A program made the translations under genes and the position numbers. This document shows positions 24,141 through 33,982 of a stretch of DNA of 64,000 bases, piece by piece. The number at the start of each line of letters is the position of its first letter. Positions within the stretch are counted from its first letter, which is position 1. Source of the stretch: Boudabousia tangfeifanii (lineage in GTDB: Bacteria; Actinomycetota; Actinomycetes; Actinomycetales; Actinomycetaceae). Location: contig NZ_CP017812.1 in the NCBI RefSeq assembly GCF_001856685.1, positions 1,116,001 to 1,180,000 of the forward strand, in the 5' to 3' direction. The notes under the pieces were generated by a model, which saw nothing but the letters and a program-made list of their open reading frames with translations, was not told the origin of the DNA and did no database searches.

Positions 24141-26243
24141 TCAGGCCTGGGGAATGAATCCCGCGTCCATGATGCCAACAAGATTCTTGATCTGCTCGTC
24201 TAGAGTACGTCCTAGACCTGATGGGGTGATGGTGTTCGTCAAAGAGATGCCGTCTAGGGCATCGTCGTAGTCGAGCTTACCAACCGACATCATAGAAGCG
24301 AGCATGCCGTGGGTGTCCATACCGTTTTCTGGGTTTGCCCCAGGAGCGAATGGAGTACCGGCCTTGTGACCCGATGGGAAGGCACCAGTTGCCTTACCGT
24401 AGACCACGTTCGAGGTGATGGTTAGCACCGACTGAGTCGGGATAGCATCACGGTACATCGGAATAGCCTTGATCTTAGACATGATGGTGTGTACCACGGT
24501 AGCAGCGATATCGTCTGCACGGTCATCGTCGTTACCGTAAACCGGGAAGTCACCTTCGGTCTTGTAGTCAACGATCAATCCAGTTTCATCGCGGATTGGG
24601 GTGACCTTGGCGTAACGGATCGCAGAAAGCGAGTCAGCTACGATGGACAAACCGGCGATGCCACAGCCCATGGTACGCACGATTTCAGAATCGTGGAGTG
24701 CCATTTCGACTGATTCGTAGGCGTAGCGATCGTGGCAGAAGTGAATAATGTTCAAGGCTTCTACGTAAGTGCCGACTACCCAGTCAAGCATTTCTTCGTA
24801 CTTGGCCCAAACGTCATCGAAGTTCAAAGGTTCATCACCCTGAACAGCTTCGTAACCATTTACGACCTGCTTGCCAGAAACTTCGTCACGGCCACCGTTG
24901 ATAGCGTAAAGCAGTGCCTTAGCGGCGTTCACGCGTGCACCGAAGAACTGCATCTGCTTGCCGACCTTCATTGGGGACACACAGCAAGCAATGGCTGCGT
25001 CATCGCCCCAGTGGTCACGAATCTGATCGTCAGCTTCGTACTGAACCGAGGAGGTCTCAATGGAGATCAAAGCACAGAAGTCTTTGTATCCCTGTGGGAG
25101 ACGCTTGTTCCAGAACAAGGTGATGTTTGGTTCTGGAGCTGGGCCAAGGTTACGTAGAGTCTGGAGTAGGCGGAAGGAGGTCTTGGTAACCAAGGTACGT
25201 CCGTCTTCACCCATGCCGCCATCCGACCAAGTTGCCCAGTATGGGTCACCGGAGAAGATGGCGTCGTAGTCAATGGTGCGCAAGAAGCGCACGATACGAA
25301 GCTTGATTACTAGCGCATCGATGATTTCCTGTGCGTCGGATTCGTTGATAATGCCGGCCTTGAGATCGCGCTCAAAGTAGATATCGAAGAAGCCGGAGAG
25401 ACGACCAATCGACATTGCGGCGCCATCCTGAGACTTGACCGAGGCCAAGTAGCCGAAGTAGGTCCATTGGACAGCTTCCTTAGCAGTCTTTGCTGGACCG
25501 GAGATATCGAAGCCATAGGATTCTGCCATTACCTTGAGCTTCTTTAGAGCCTTAATCTGCTCCGAGTGCTCTTCGCGGTAACGTGCCCAGTGCTCGCTGA
25601 ACGGCTTGTCAGCAACTAGGTCCTTATCCTTCATCTTTTCTTCGATGAGCTTATCAACACCGTATAGGGCCACACGACGGTAGTCACCAATAATACGGCC
25701 ACGACCGTACGCATCCGGCAAACCGGTAATGATGTGGGAGGAACGAGCCGCACGGATACGAGGAGTGTAAATATCGAACACTGCATCGTTGTGGGTCTTG
25801 CGGTAACGAGTAAAGATCTTCTTTACTTCTGGATCTGGTTCCTTGCCAGCTTCCTTAATAGCGGTTTCGACCATGCGCCAACCGCCATTAGGCATCATTG
25901 CCCGCTTGAGGGGAACATCGGTCTGCAAGCCAACTACTACATCATCGTCTTCCGAGATGTAACCAGCTGGGAATGCATCAATGTCGGCTGGAACCTTGGT
26001 GTCAACGTCGTAAACACGCTTCTTACGTTCTACCGACAAATAGTCTTTTTCAAGGGTCTTCCAAACACGCTCGGTCTTTTCAGTAGGACCGGCTAGGAAG
26101 GAAGCATCACCTTCGTATGGGGTGTAGTTCAACTGAATGAAGTCACGAACGTCGATCTCTTCATTCCAGTTACCCGTTACAAAGCCTTCCCATGCGTCTT
26201 CGCGCACAGAAGAGGTGGTGTTTGCAGCATCAATTTCTGCCAT
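24141..26243 (-). CDS. pflB: pyruvate formate-lyase catalytic protein lacking its glycyl-radical domain
   Basis: Converts pyruvate and CoA to formate and acetyl-CoA. It has 700 residues. The catalytic Cys pair C420-C421 (IACCVSPM) aligns with C418-C419 of E. coli PFL. Homology runs to residue about 695 ([10 protein letters not shown]), then a stop occurs exactly where the radical domain would begin. The missing domain is encoded 46 bp downstream in a different frame with its own ribosome site. The ATG at 26243 has AGGAG upstream. The candidate promoter is at 26345-26374. This looks like a natural split enzyme, not a recent frameshift. Confidence 0.95.
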   Translation of the reverse strand: MAEIDAANTTSSVREDAWEGFVTGNWNEEIDVRDFIQLNYTPYEGDASFLAGPTEKTERVWKTLEKDYLSVERKKRVYDVDTKVPADIDAFPAGYISEDDDVVVGLQTDVPLKRAMMPNGGWRMVETAIKEAGKEPDPEVKKIFTRYRKTHNDAVFDIYTPRIRAARSSHIITGLPDAYGRGRIIGDYRRVALYGVDKLIEEKMKDKDLVADKPFSEHWARYREEHSEQIKALKKLKVMAESYGFDISGPAKTAKEAVQWTYFGYLASVKSQDGAAMSIGRLSGFFDIYFERDLKAGIINESDAQEIIDALVIKLRIVRFLRTIDYDAIFSGDPYWATWSDGGMGEDGRTLVTKTSFRLLQTLRNLGPAPEPNITLFWNKRLPQGYKDFCALISIETSSVQYEADDQIRDHWGDDAAIACCVSPMKVGKQMQFFGARVNAAKALLYAINGGRDEVSGKQVVNGYEAVQGDEPLNFDDVWAKYEEMLDWVVGTYVEALNIIHFCHDRYAYESVEMALHDSEIVRTMGCGIAGLSIVADSLSAIRYAKVTPIRDETGLIVDYKTEGDFPVYGNDDDRADDIAATVVHTIMSKIKAIPMYRDAIPTQSVLTITSNVVYGKATGAFPSGHKAGTPFAPGANPENGMDTHGMLASMMSVGKLDYDDALDGISLTNTITPSGLGRTLDEQIKNLVGIMDAGFIPQA

Positions 26244-26300
26244 TAGAAACTCCTATGTGTAGGGACTGTTTCGTCCTGATCCAAGCTTAGACCCGATCAT

Positions 26301-26311
26301 GAAGTCACTTC
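26301..26311. repeat. short palindrome in the pflB 5' leader
   Basis: GAAGT-C-ACTTC, an 11-bp perfect palindrome about 60 bp upstream of pflB. It is a candidate regulator site only. A full Rex- or FNR-type site was not found. Confidence 0.3.
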
Positions 26312-26344
26312 CCGCTCCGAAGCGCGTTAGTCACCTCACAATGA

Positions 26345-26374
26345 AGTTTACACACCTTTTTCTAGTGACGGCAA
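26345..26374 (-). promoter_or_regulatory. candidate pflB promoter
   Basis: Minus strand: TTGCCG (26369-26374), an 18-bp spacer and TAAACT (26345-26350). This predicts a leader of about 95 nt before pflB, unlike the leaderless promoters elsewhere in the window. Confidence 0.5.
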
Positions 26375-26414
26375 CCACAAAAATTAAAATCTTTCGGGAC
26401 TTTTGACCCATAGA

Positions 26415-26438
26415 GAGCTGGGCCATAGGACCCAGCTC
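26415..26438. repeat. inverted repeat upstream of the pflB promoter
   Basis: GAGCTGGG and CCCAGCTC are 8-bp arms with an 8-nt loop. It lies between the dxs terminator and the pflB promoter. It could be a second dxs terminator element or a regulator site; no T-tract follows. Confidence 0.4.
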
Positions 26439-26468
26439 ACCCGATCGTGGGACAAATAACTATAAATT

Positions 26469-26485
26469 GTGACCGATTCGGTCAC
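26469..26485 (-). terminator. dxs terminator
   Basis: GTGACCG/CGGTCAC, 7-bp perfect arms with a 3-nt loop, 5 bp after the dxs stop. On the minus strand AATTTATAGTTATTTG follows, a weak T-rich tail. Confidence 0.6.
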
Positions 26486-26490
26486 TGACC

Positions 26491-28446
26491 CTACTTAAGG
26501 AGATCGATAGCTTCAAGAGTGATATATCTTGAGTTTAGATGGCTTGAGTCCCAGATTTCTGTGCGCGTTTGATGAGGCAAAAATTCGTCGGGAATACCAA
26601 GCGACTTGACTTTAATCTCCGGTTTGGTCTTCCGCAGCTCAGTTGCCAGCGCTTCGCCGTAACCGCCACTAACTACCCCGTCTTCTAGAGTCATTACCGC
26701 ATCTGCTGCCTGCAAACTAAGCACGAACTCATCTCGAATCGGATAAAGCCAACCAGGATCGACTACTCTGACCTGCCAGCCAGTAGCATCCTTGATCTCT
26801 TCAACCGCCGCAACAGCCTGATGCGCGGTTGGCCCAACAGCGATAATGACAAGTTGTTTTTCCTTATCAGAAAGAAGCCAAGGATTTTCTTTCTGAGCAA
26901 CAGCTTTAGACTCATTTGTAGCTGTAGTAGTGGCGATCAGTTCTGCCCCAAAACCAGAAGCTAGAGCCGGCAAGCTAGTAGGCAGCGCTCCCTTTGGATA
27001 GCGCACTAAGGTTGGTTGCTGTTCATTAGCAAATGCTTCACGCAGTACGGCCCTCAGGGTTTCCTCGTCCCGAGGAGCGGCTACTGCTAGATTTGGAACC
27101 AATCTAAATAAAGCTAAATCCCACATACCGTTATGAGAAGCTCCATCATCACCGGTTGCGCCAGCTCTATCTAAGACGATGGTAACTGATTCACCATGTA
27201 AGGCGATATCGAATAGGACCTGATCAAAGGCGCGATTTAGGAAGGTAGCGTATACCGCAAAGACGGGATGGTAACCCGCATACGAAAGACCGGCACACAT
27301 TGTGGCAGCATGCTGTTCAGCAATTCCCACGTCATATACTCGATCTGGGAATTCTTTCAGCATAGGGGCTAAACCTACAGGGGCAATCATGGCGGCACTG
27401 ACACCAACCAGTTTTGGATTAACTCTGGCGGCTTTGACAATTTCATCAGCAAACACTGCCGTCCACCCAAATCTTGAGGGCGCCACTGGCAGCCCAGTTT
27501 CTGGGTGAATTTTTCCAACGGCATGGAAGCGATCGGCAACATCTTCTTCTGCCGGCACGTATCCGCGACCCTTCTGGGTGCTTACGTGAACGATGACTGG
27601 TTCCCCCAAGGTCTTTGCTTGATTAAAAGCGGTCTCGAGGACGTTAAGATCGTGTCCGTCGAATGGCCCTAGATATTTCAGCCCTAAATCCTCAAACATA
27701 GCTTGCGGGGCAACCAAGTCTTTGAGCCCCTTCTTCATGGAGTGTAAAGCGTCGTAGGCGAGTTCTCCCCCACGTCCGGCGGATAGCAGCATACTTTTTA
27801 TCTGCGCCAAGGTACGTTCATATTTGGGGTTAGTGCGCATCGTATTCAAGTGATGCGATAGTCCGCCTACAGTGGGCGCGTAGGAGCGCCCGTTATCGTT
27901 TACCACGATAATGAGCTTGCTCTTTTTCAATGCTGAAATGTTGTTTAAGGCTTCCCACGCCATCCCACCGGTCATGGCACCATCCCCGATGACCGCAACT
28001 GTATAGGAGTCGTCGTGGTTTAGCTTTTTCCCCAGTGCCACTCCATTTGCCCAAGAAAGCGCAGTCGAAGCATGGGAGTTCTCGATAACATCATGCTTCG
28101 ATTCGGCACGAGAAGGATAGCCAGAGATACCTCCAGTTTGTCGCAAACTAGAGAAATCATGCCGACCGGTCAGAAGCTTGTGCACATAGGCTTGGTGACC
28201 AGTGTCGAAAAGTAAGGTGTCCTTGGGGCTTTCGAAAGCCGCATGAAGCGCCATAGTTAGTTCAACTACTCCAAGGTTTGGCCCCATATGACCGCCAGTT
28301 TGTGAGACTGCGGCGATTAGATAGTCCCTGATTTCTTGGGCAAGTTGAGCCTTCTTGGCAGCGTCTAGATCTTTGACTTTAAGGGTATCTCCCATCTGGC
28401 ACAACAGCTTTCCCGGCTGTGGGAATGAGGCAGTTTCATCAGCCAA
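26491..28446 (-). CDS. dxs: 1-deoxy-D-xylulose-5-phosphate synthase
   Basis: First enzyme of the MEP isoprenoid pathway: joins pyruvate and glyceraldehyde 3-phosphate using thiamine diphosphate. About 651 residues. Visible: GHMGPNLGVVELTMALH, the ThDP motif GDGAMTGGMAWEALNN through VVNDN, and the transketolase central domain with DRAGATGDDGASHNGMWD. I chose the TTG at 28446 because GGGAG precedes it by 7 nt; an in-frame TTG at 28467 has no ribosome site. It shares an intergenic region with the divergent S9 peptidase gene. Confidence 0.96.
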   Translation of the reverse strand: MADETASFPQPGKLLCQMGDTLKVKDLDAAKKAQLAQEIRDYLIAAVSQTGGHMGPNLGVVELTMALHAAFESPKDTLLFDTGHQAYVHKLLTGRHDFSSLRQTGGISGYPSRAESKHDVIENSHASTALSWANGVALGKKLNHDDSYTVAVIGDGAMTGGMAWEALNNISALKKSKLIIVVNDNGRSYAPTVGGLSHHLNTMRTNPKYERTLAQIKSMLLSAGRGGELAYDALHSMKKGLKDLVAPQAMFEDLGLKYLGPFDGHDLNVLETAFNQAKTLGEPVIVHVSTQKGRGYVPAEEDVADRFHAVGKIHPETGLPVAPSRFGWTAVFADEIVKAARVNPKLVGVSAAMIAPVGLAPMLKEFPDRVYDVGIAEQHAATMCAGLSYAGYHPVFAVYATFLNRAFDQVLFDIALHGESVTIVLDRAGATGDDGASHNGMWDLALFRLVPNLAVAAPRDEETLRAVLREAFANEQQPTLVRYPKGALPTSLPALASGFGAELIATTTATNESKAVAQKENPWLLSDKEKQLVIIAVGPTAHQAVAAVEEIKDATGWQVRVVDPGWLYPIRDEFVLSLQAADAVMTLEDGVVSGGYGEALATELRKTKPEIKVKSLGIPDEFLPHQTRTEIWDSSHLNSRYITLEAIDLLK

Positions 28447-28494
28447 AATAGTTCTCCCATGGTTCAAAGTTTAAGTTTGAGGTCTAAAGTCATG

Positions 28495-28500
28495 ATTGTA
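28495..28500 (-). promoter_or_regulatory. candidate dxs -10 box (TACAAT)
   Basis: TACAAT on the minus strand, about 48 nt upstream of the chosen dxs start. No good -35 is visible at 16-18 bp. Confidence 0.35.
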
Positions 28501-28551
28501 CCTAAATCACTTCAGTTTCGTGGAGTCTTTGCCTAGATTGTCGCAAATGAA

Positions 28552-28565
28552 GTAATATTTATTAC
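28552..28565. promoter_or_regulatory. palindrome in the dxs/S9 peptidase divergent region
   Basis: GTAATA-TT-TATTAC, 14 bp and perfectly symmetric, 31 bp upstream of the S9 peptidase ATG. It could be an operator; no regulator is identified. Confidence 0.35.
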
Positions 28566-28595
28566 ATTATTGTTAGCGATAGAAAGGGCTTAGCA

Positions 28596-30557
28596 ATGCA
28601 TACGCTCACTTCCGCCCCTTATGGAAAATGGGAATCCTCCCTCACTCCTACTACTTTAACTTCGCGTCGTGTTCAGATCTCAGGGTTGAGAATCGATGGA
28701 GCACAAACGTATTGGTTAGAACAGCGCATGAACGAGGGCGGTCGCCACGTTCTATTGAGCCGCTCTCCCGACGGAGTGATTGGGGAAGTCCTGCCGATGA
28801 CCCCCGACTATCAGCTGATGGATGTGCGGACCAACGTTAACGAGTATGGTGGCCGAGCCTACGCAGTCAGCGAGGGCGTAGTTGTCGCTAATCAGCTCAG
28901 CGATGGCAGAGTTTACAAGTTTGATCTTAATGATCCATTGCGCACGATGGTGCCACTTACTGTGCCTTATATCAACCGATATGGTGACTTCGAGCTCGAC
29001 CTTACTCGTGGCTTAGTCTACGCCGTTGAAGAAACCCACCGTCATGGTCATGACCATGAAAAAGTTGGCAACCGCTTAGTAGCAATCCCTCTTGATGGCT
29101 CTGGCGCGCGAGATGAAGACGCTATTATTGAGATCTTCTCTGAGGCAGACTTTGTCGCTGCCCCTGCCCTCAGCCCTGATGGTCTAGGCTTGGCTTGGAT
29201 TACTTGGTATCACCCCCATATGCCTTGGACGACTTCACAGCTACATGTGGGACGGCTCGATTTTTCGGGTGCCTTAGCTGAAGAAATCACCTTGGTTGAT
29301 CGCCCAGAGGTTTGTGTTTATGAGCCGCGCTGGTCATTAGCTGGCGATTTGTTGCATATCGATGATGCTTCAGGCTGGGCAAATTTCTATCGCACTGAGG
29401 GATTTGACTTTACTGCTGACGAAGCGGGCAGTTTTGCCAAACACCTTAAGACTAGAGTTTTGCATCCGTCTGCTAAGGCGTTCTCAACTCCGCATTGGCG
29501 TTTAGGTTTGCATACTTACGACAATCTTTCCATGCAGGAAGTCTTCTGTTCATGGACTCAAGGTGGTTCCAAGCGTTTGGGTGTTTTGAATCTTGCTCAC
29601 GGGCAGTTGGAGGAAGCGAACACTAAGTGGAATCCTTTCGGCAATGTAGCTTGTGATGGTGGCCGTCTGGTCTTCTTGGGCGATTCGCCGACAAATCTAC
29701 CAGCCATCATTGAGATGCAAGGTTCTAAGCAGGTAGTTATCCGTAATAGTGCTGATTTACAGCTAGACGAACGTGATATTTCTAAGGCTCAAGAAGTCAG
29801 CTGGCTATCAACCGACGGTGAGCGGGTGTTTGGATACTTCTACGCTCCCCAAAACTTCCGGTATTTGCCACCACAGAACGAGCTACCTCCGGTAATCGTC
29901 AACGTCCACCCCGGCCCTACCACCGCAGCTAAGACGGGCTTGTCATGGGAAGTACAGTTCTGGACTTCCCGGGGCTTTGCTTATTTTGATGTGGATTTCC
30001 GTGGTTCTACCGGTCATGGTCGTGAGTATCGTGAGATGCTAAACGGCCGTTGGGGTGTAATGGACTCTGCTGATGTGATTGAAGGCGTTGATCACTTGGT
30101 TAAGCAAGGTTTGGTTGATCCCGATCGGGTAGTCGTTCGTGGTTTCTCTTCTGGCGCCTTTACTGCCATGAATTGTGCTTGGCAGTCTGATATTTTCAAA
30201 GCAGTTAGTGCAGTTTCCGGTTTCTGGGATCTCCAAGGAGTGGAATCGCGTACTTCCAAGTTTGAGTCCTATCTAATCAAACGTTTGGTTGGCCCTTCAC
30301 CAGAAACTATGGTGGAGTGCTCCCCGATTTCTCATGCCGAAGATATTAAGGCTGAGGTGTTGCTGTTCCAGGCCGAGGACGAGGGCCTTTCTAGTTTGGT
30401 CGAGACCCAAGAGTTCGCTCAGAAGCTGGAAGCTGCCAAGGTGCCGGTCACTTTGGAATTGGTTTCAGACGACACGCATTCTATGCAGCAAAAGTCCACG
30501 GTTGAACGTATCTTCGCCAAGGAGCTTGAATTCTTTAGTCGAGTTCTAGACCTCTGA
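28596..30557 (+). CDS. S9 family prolyl oligopeptidase-type serine peptidase
   Basis: Predicted cytosolic peptidase of the dipeptidyl-aminopeptidase/acylaminoacyl-peptidase group. It has 653 residues: an N-terminal beta-propeller-like region (about 20-390) with repeats such as APALSPDGLGLAWITW, then an alpha/beta hydrolase with catalytic S518 (GFSSGAF), D595 (AEDEG) and H628 (DTHSM). No signal peptide. The ATG has AAAGG 8-9 nt upstream. The substrate cannot be told from sequence. Confidence 0.9.
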   Translation: MHTLTSAPYGKWESSLTPTTLTSRRVQISGLRIDGAQTYWLEQRMNEGGRHVLLSRSPDGVIGEVLPMTPDYQLMDVRTNVNEYGGRAYAVSEGVVVANQLSDGRVYKFDLNDPLRTMVPLTVPYINRYGDFELDLTRGLVYAVEETHRHGHDHEKVGNRLVAIPLDGSGARDEDAIIEIFSEADFVAAPALSPDGLGLAWITWYHPHMPWTTSQLHVGRLDFSGALAEEITLVDRPEVCVYEPRWSLAGDLLHIDDASGWANFYRTEGFDFTADEAGSFAKHLKTRVLHPSAKAFSTPHWRLGLHTYDNLSMQEVFCSWTQGGSKRLGVLNLAHGQLEEANTKWNPFGNVACDGGRLVFLGDSPTNLPAIIEMQGSKQVVIRNSADLQLDERDISKAQEVSWLSTDGERVFGYFYAPQNFRYLPPQNELPPVIVNVHPGPTTAAKTGLSWEVQFWTSRGFAYFDVDFRGSTGHGREYREMLNGRWGVMDSADVIEGVDHLVKQGLVDPDRVVVRGFSSGAFTAMNCAWQSDIFKAVSAVSGFWDLQGVESRTSKFESYLIKRLVGPSPETMVECSPISHAEDIKAEVLLFQAEDEGLSSLVETQEFAQKLEAAKVPVTLELVSDDTHSMQQKSTVERIFAKELEFFSRVLDL

Positions 30558-30579
30558 GTCTAAACTAGCTGATCCACTC

Positions 30580-30616
30580 AGTCGGGTATCAATGGTTTCA
30601 CTATTGATACCCGACT
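30580..30616. terminator. bidirectional terminator after the S9 peptidase gene
   Basis: Perfect 14-bp arms 30580-30593 and 30603-30616, followed on + by TTTGTTTTAG. It also sits just beyond the stop of the convergent methyltransferase gene. Confidence 0.85.
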
Positions 30617-30621
30617 TTGTT

Positions 30622-31962
30622 TTAGCGAAAAAGCCCGATAGTTTCGAAGTGGTAGGTACCTGGGAACATGTCGAGACCGATAAGCTGCTTTAGCTCTTTA
30701 CCATGTTCGCAAAGTGCCGCTGCGTCTCGTGCAAAAGCCGCGGGATCGCAGCTGATTAACAGTACCGGTCCAGGGTGTCGGGCAAGTTCTGCTTGTAAGC
30801 CTTGCTCTAGCCCTTGTCTGGGAGGGTCTGCCAAGATCAAAGTATTTTTAAGCTCTGCTGGCGGAAATTCAGCTAGCAGTTTTGCGACCGCTGCCCCGTC
30901 TATGTATCCGCCCTCGATCCGGTAGGAACGTTTTGGTAGATTTTTTTCGGCGATATAGTCGGCGAGATTTTTGCGCGCCATGTTGGTGGCAGTAGGATCG
31001 CCCTCGACGGTAGTGAAACTAGCTATTGCACCATCTTGTAGCCATATTGTGCTCAGTAGCCCAGAACCGCTAAAAAGCTCTAGCACATGCTTTCTCTCAA
31101 CACCGCGAAGGAGTTGCTTTACTGTTTTAGTGAGTAGCTTCGGAGCCTCAATATGTGCTTGCCAAAAACCGTCTGGACTCGCTTTTAAACCCACCCCGTC
31201 CTCGGTGGGATAGGTGACTTCGGTCAATTCGATTGCTTCACCTAAGTGGTTATGCCACTGAGTTCCGATTCTGACAAAAACACCATCTAAGGTATCGATT
31301 ACGCGAATTCGATCTTGCGGTTTCCAAAGTTTTTGCCATCGGCTTTGCGCAGAAAAAAAGTCGAGGGCGCGGATCGCCTCGGTGGCAAGGGGAAACTGGG
31401 TAACTGGTTGCAAAGTTTGACTGGCAACTTGGTACATGGCTGGTCGTAGGTTAGAGGAAATCATGAACTCTACTCGACTACGCCCACTGGGGAAGGTTTC
31501 TACCTGAAGAAAATGCGGCCGCTCATCGATAAAGGTCTTTTCCGCGTTGAGGTAGGTTTGGCTCCCACCAACACGTCGAAGAGTATCTTTGAGTACTTCT
31601 TGTTTCCAAGCAAGACTGCCTGCGGGCGTGAGATGGCATAGTTCTCCCCCGCCGATTGGCAAGAGAGTGCCAGCTGGAGCTTCCTCGGGCAAATATGCAT
31701 CTGCCCAATAAGAGGCGGTTCGCTGGGAACTAGATTTGAGGATTTTGGTTGCCCAAGCGAAAAGAATCTTGCCTTTTTTGGCGTATGGTCGAGCCAAAAC
31801 TTTTTCCCCTTGAAGGGCATTGCGGACAAACACCACTTGCCCTTCATGGTGCGCAACTCCCATCCCTTTATGGGCAACTCCAGTTATCTCTAGGGTCAGG
31901 AGTTCCTCTCCTAGTTTTAGCGGACTAGGTTTTTTGCCCCGAGGGCGTCGATACTTGCTCAA
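30622..31962 (-). CDS. TrmA/RumA-family class I SAM-dependent RNA methyltransferase with TRAM domain
   Basis: Predicted uracil-C5 methyltransferase on tRNA or rRNA. It has 446 residues. The N-terminal TRAM domain includes LEITGVAHKGMGVAHHEGQVVFV. The Rossmann core has ELFSGSGLLS for SAM and LILADPPRQGLEQG. LLISCDPAAFARDAAAL contains the conserved Cys. The TTG start at 31962 overlaps the permease stop (TTGA) with AAGGA upstream. It corresponds in position to Rv2689c. The modified base is unknown. Confidence 0.9.
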   Translation of the reverse strand: MSKYRRPRGKKPSPLKLGEELLTLEITGVAHKGMGVAHHEGQVVFVRNALQGEKVLARPYAKKGKILFAWATKILKSSSQRTASYWADAYLPEEAPAGTLLPIGGGELCHLTPAGSLAWKQEVLKDTLRRVGGSQTYLNAEKTFIDERPHFLQVETFPSGRSRVEFMISSNLRPAMYQVASQTLQPVTQFPLATEAIRALDFFSAQSRWQKLWKPQDRIRVIDTLDGVFVRIGTQWHNHLGEAIELTEVTYPTEDGVGLKASPDGFWQAHIEAPKLLTKTVKQLLRGVERKHVLELFSGSGLLSTIWLQDGAIASFTTVEGDPTATNMARKNLADYIAEKNLPKRSYRIEGGYIDGAAVAKLLAEFPPAELKNTLILADPPRQGLEQGLQAELARHPGPVLLISCDPAAFARDAAALCEHGKELKQLIGLDMFPGTYHFETIGLFR

Positions 31963-33974
31963 GCTTGTTCCTTCTTACCAGCAGTGTCCTGGTCATTGTT
32001 AACGATACGCACTAGCGAGGTCTTCCGGCTTTCATGTCCTAGTCGCCAAGGCACGGCGCAGACTACGACACCTGGGGTAAATAGCAAACGAGTTTTGAGT
32101 CGTAGTGCGGTTTGGTTGTGCAAAATGTTTTGCCACCAATGCTCAACTAAGTATTCGGGAATATACACAACGACCAGATCTCTTGGGTTACGTCGACGCC
32201 AGGTACGAATGTATTGCAAGACAGGCCCAGTAATGTCACGATACGGTGAATCGATGAAGGTCAATGGCATCGGCAGCGCGGCTTCTTCCCATTGCGCCTT
32301 TAAGGCGGGAAGATCTTGCGGTTCCATTAGCACCGAAAGCAATTCGCTTGAAGTTGGGGTGGCTGCACGAGCATAAGCAATGGCACGCATAGCAGGCTTG
32401 TTCAGACTCGATACTAGAACCACGGCGTGAATCCTGGTGGGTAGTACTCGTGCTGCAGATAGGTTGGTTACTTTGAGTTCGTTCGAGGTTCTTGTGTAGT
32501 GCTTATAGATGCCGAGCATCATCAGGTAAAGCAGAGCCATCAGCAATAATGCCAGCCAAGCACCGTGGGCGAATTTGGTGAACAAAACAACTACCAGCAC
32601 TAGCGCGGTTAGGACTAGGCCAATTTGGTTTATCAACCTAGCCCGCAGATACTTTTGCCGACTACGAGCATCGATCACTTCATTTAGTTCGCGGTTCCAG
32701 TGACGAATCATGCCCAACTGCGACATGGTGATCGAAATAAATACCCCCACAATGTACATTTGTACGAGGCTGGTAACTTGCGCATTAAATGCCACAATCA
32801 GGACAATCGCGCCGCCGCCGAGTGCCAAAATGCCGTTCGAGTAGGAAAGGCGGTCACCTCGTTTATAGAGCTGGCGAGGCAAGAACGAGTCTCTGGAAAG
32901 CACTGAAGCTAATACGGGGAATGAAGTAAATGCAGTATTGGCAGCTAGCAAAAGGATTAGCCCAGCAGCTGCTGAGATTAGGAATACAGCTAGTGGGTGA
33001 CCATCGAAGACTACCCCAGCAAGCTGGCCGATCACAGGATCGAGAACGGTTCCTTCCGGTACCGGCTGTCCATGTAGAAGGAGCTGCGTGGCAGGATCTG
33101 AAACGAAACGAACCTGCGTAATTCTAGCAAGGTGCAGGACAGCCAACAGCATGCCGGTTGAGATCAGGCCCAAAAGCGCTAGTGTCGTGGCAGCATTTTT
33201 TGACTTAGGACGTTCGAAAGATGGCACACCATTAGAAACGGCCTCTACCCCAGTAACCATTACGCAGCCTGAGGTAAATGCACGCATTACTAAGAAAGCG
33301 CCTAAGATACCAGTCAGCCCGGTGGTGAAATCTGAGGTCGCAATAACTTCATATTTCGCCGAGTCTGCCACCCCAAGGGTGCCATCCATTTCCTTCCATA
33401 AACCTACCGCAGCCAAACTAGCTAGGGAGAAAAGGTAAAGGTAGGTTGGGATCGCAAATCCGGTTCCAGATTCCCTAACGCCTCTGAGGTGGGCCAGCAC
33501 CATCAAGAGCACAACCAGAATCGCAATTTCGGTGCGGTAGGCATCTAGGCTGGGGAATACGGTAGTCAAGTAGGCCGCACCCGAAGAGATTGATACGGCT
33601 ACGGTCAGCACGTAGTCAATTAGGAGGGCTGAGGCGACGATTAGGCCGGGTTTTCTTCCTAGGTTCTTAGTGACAACTTGGTAGTCGCCGCCCCCAGAAG
33701 GATAAGCATGCACTGTTTGACGGTATGACAAGATGACGACGGCAAGCACAATCGCTACCATCAGGCCGATCCAAGGCGAAACCATGGTGGCCGAGGCACC
33801 TGCCAACGCTAGGGTCAGCAAAATCTCGTCAGGCGCGTAGGCTACTGACGAAAGTGCGTCAGCTGCGAAGGTCGGAAACGCAATACGTTTCGGCATTAGT
33901 GTTTTGGCGAGGGCGGTACTTCGACGCGGACGCCCTACCAACACTCGTTTCACTGAAGTCAAAAGTTCATGCAC
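31959..33974 (-). CDS. APC-superfamily amino acid permease with long C-terminal cytosolic domain
   Basis: Membrane transporter with 671 residues from the chosen start. The conserved MPKRIAFPTFAADALSSVAYAPDEIL segment leads into about 12 helices (to about residue 480), then a cytosolic tail of about 190 residues. I chose the GTG at 33974 because homologues begin just before VKRVLVGR and because a 17-bp-spaced promoter lies immediately upstream. A farther ATG at 34055 would overlap the divergent trkA gene. The position matches Rv2690c next to the TrkA genes. The substrate is unknown, although co-location with TrkA proteins suggests a cation or amino-acid link. Confidence 0.88.
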   Translation of the reverse strand: MHELLTSVKRVLVGRPRRSTALAKTLMPKRIAFPTFAADALSSVAYAPDEILLTLALAGASATMVSPWIGLMVAIVLAVVILSYRQTVHAYPSGGGDYQVVTKNLGRKPGLIVASALLIDYVLTVAVSISSGAAYLTTVFPSLDAYRTEIAILVVLLMVLAHLRGVRESGTGFAIPTYLYLFSLASLAAVGLWKEMDGTLGVADSAKYEVIATSDFTTGLTGILGAFLVMRAFTSGCVMVTGVEAVSNGVPSFERPKSKNAATTLALLGLISTGMLLAVLHLARITQVRFVSDPATQLLLHGQPVPEGTVLDPVIGQLAGVVFDGHPLAVFLISAAAGLILLLAANTAFTSFPVLASVLSRDSFLPRQLYKRGDRLSYSNGILALGGGAIVLIVAFNAQVTSLVQMYIVGVFISITMSQLGMIRHWNRELNEVIDARSRQKYLRARLINQIGLVLTALVLVVVLFTKFAHGAWLALLLMALLYLMMLGIYKHYTRTSNELKVTNLSAARVLPTRIHAVVLVSSLNKPAMRAIAYARAATPTSSELLSVLMEPQDLPALKAQWEEAALPMPLTFIDSPYRDITGPVLQYIRTWRRRNPRDLVVVYIPEYLVEHWWQNILHNQTALRLKTRLLFTPGVVVCAVPWRLGHESRKTSLVRIVNNDQDTAGKKEQA

Positions 33975-33982
33975 AGTGTCTA

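Noticed and set aside
24095-24181. A frameshift or assembly error that splits one ordinary pfl gene
   Set aside because: The ORF reading upstream of 24094 in the radical-domain frame has no PFL homology, the large protein ends cleanly at residue 700 in a conserved position, and the small ORF has its own strong ribosome site plus a 25-residue lead not found in fused PFL.
24732-25157. 141-residue antisense ORF within pflB
   Set aside because: No ribosome site or homology; it arises from codon bias of the highly conserved pflB on the opposite strand.
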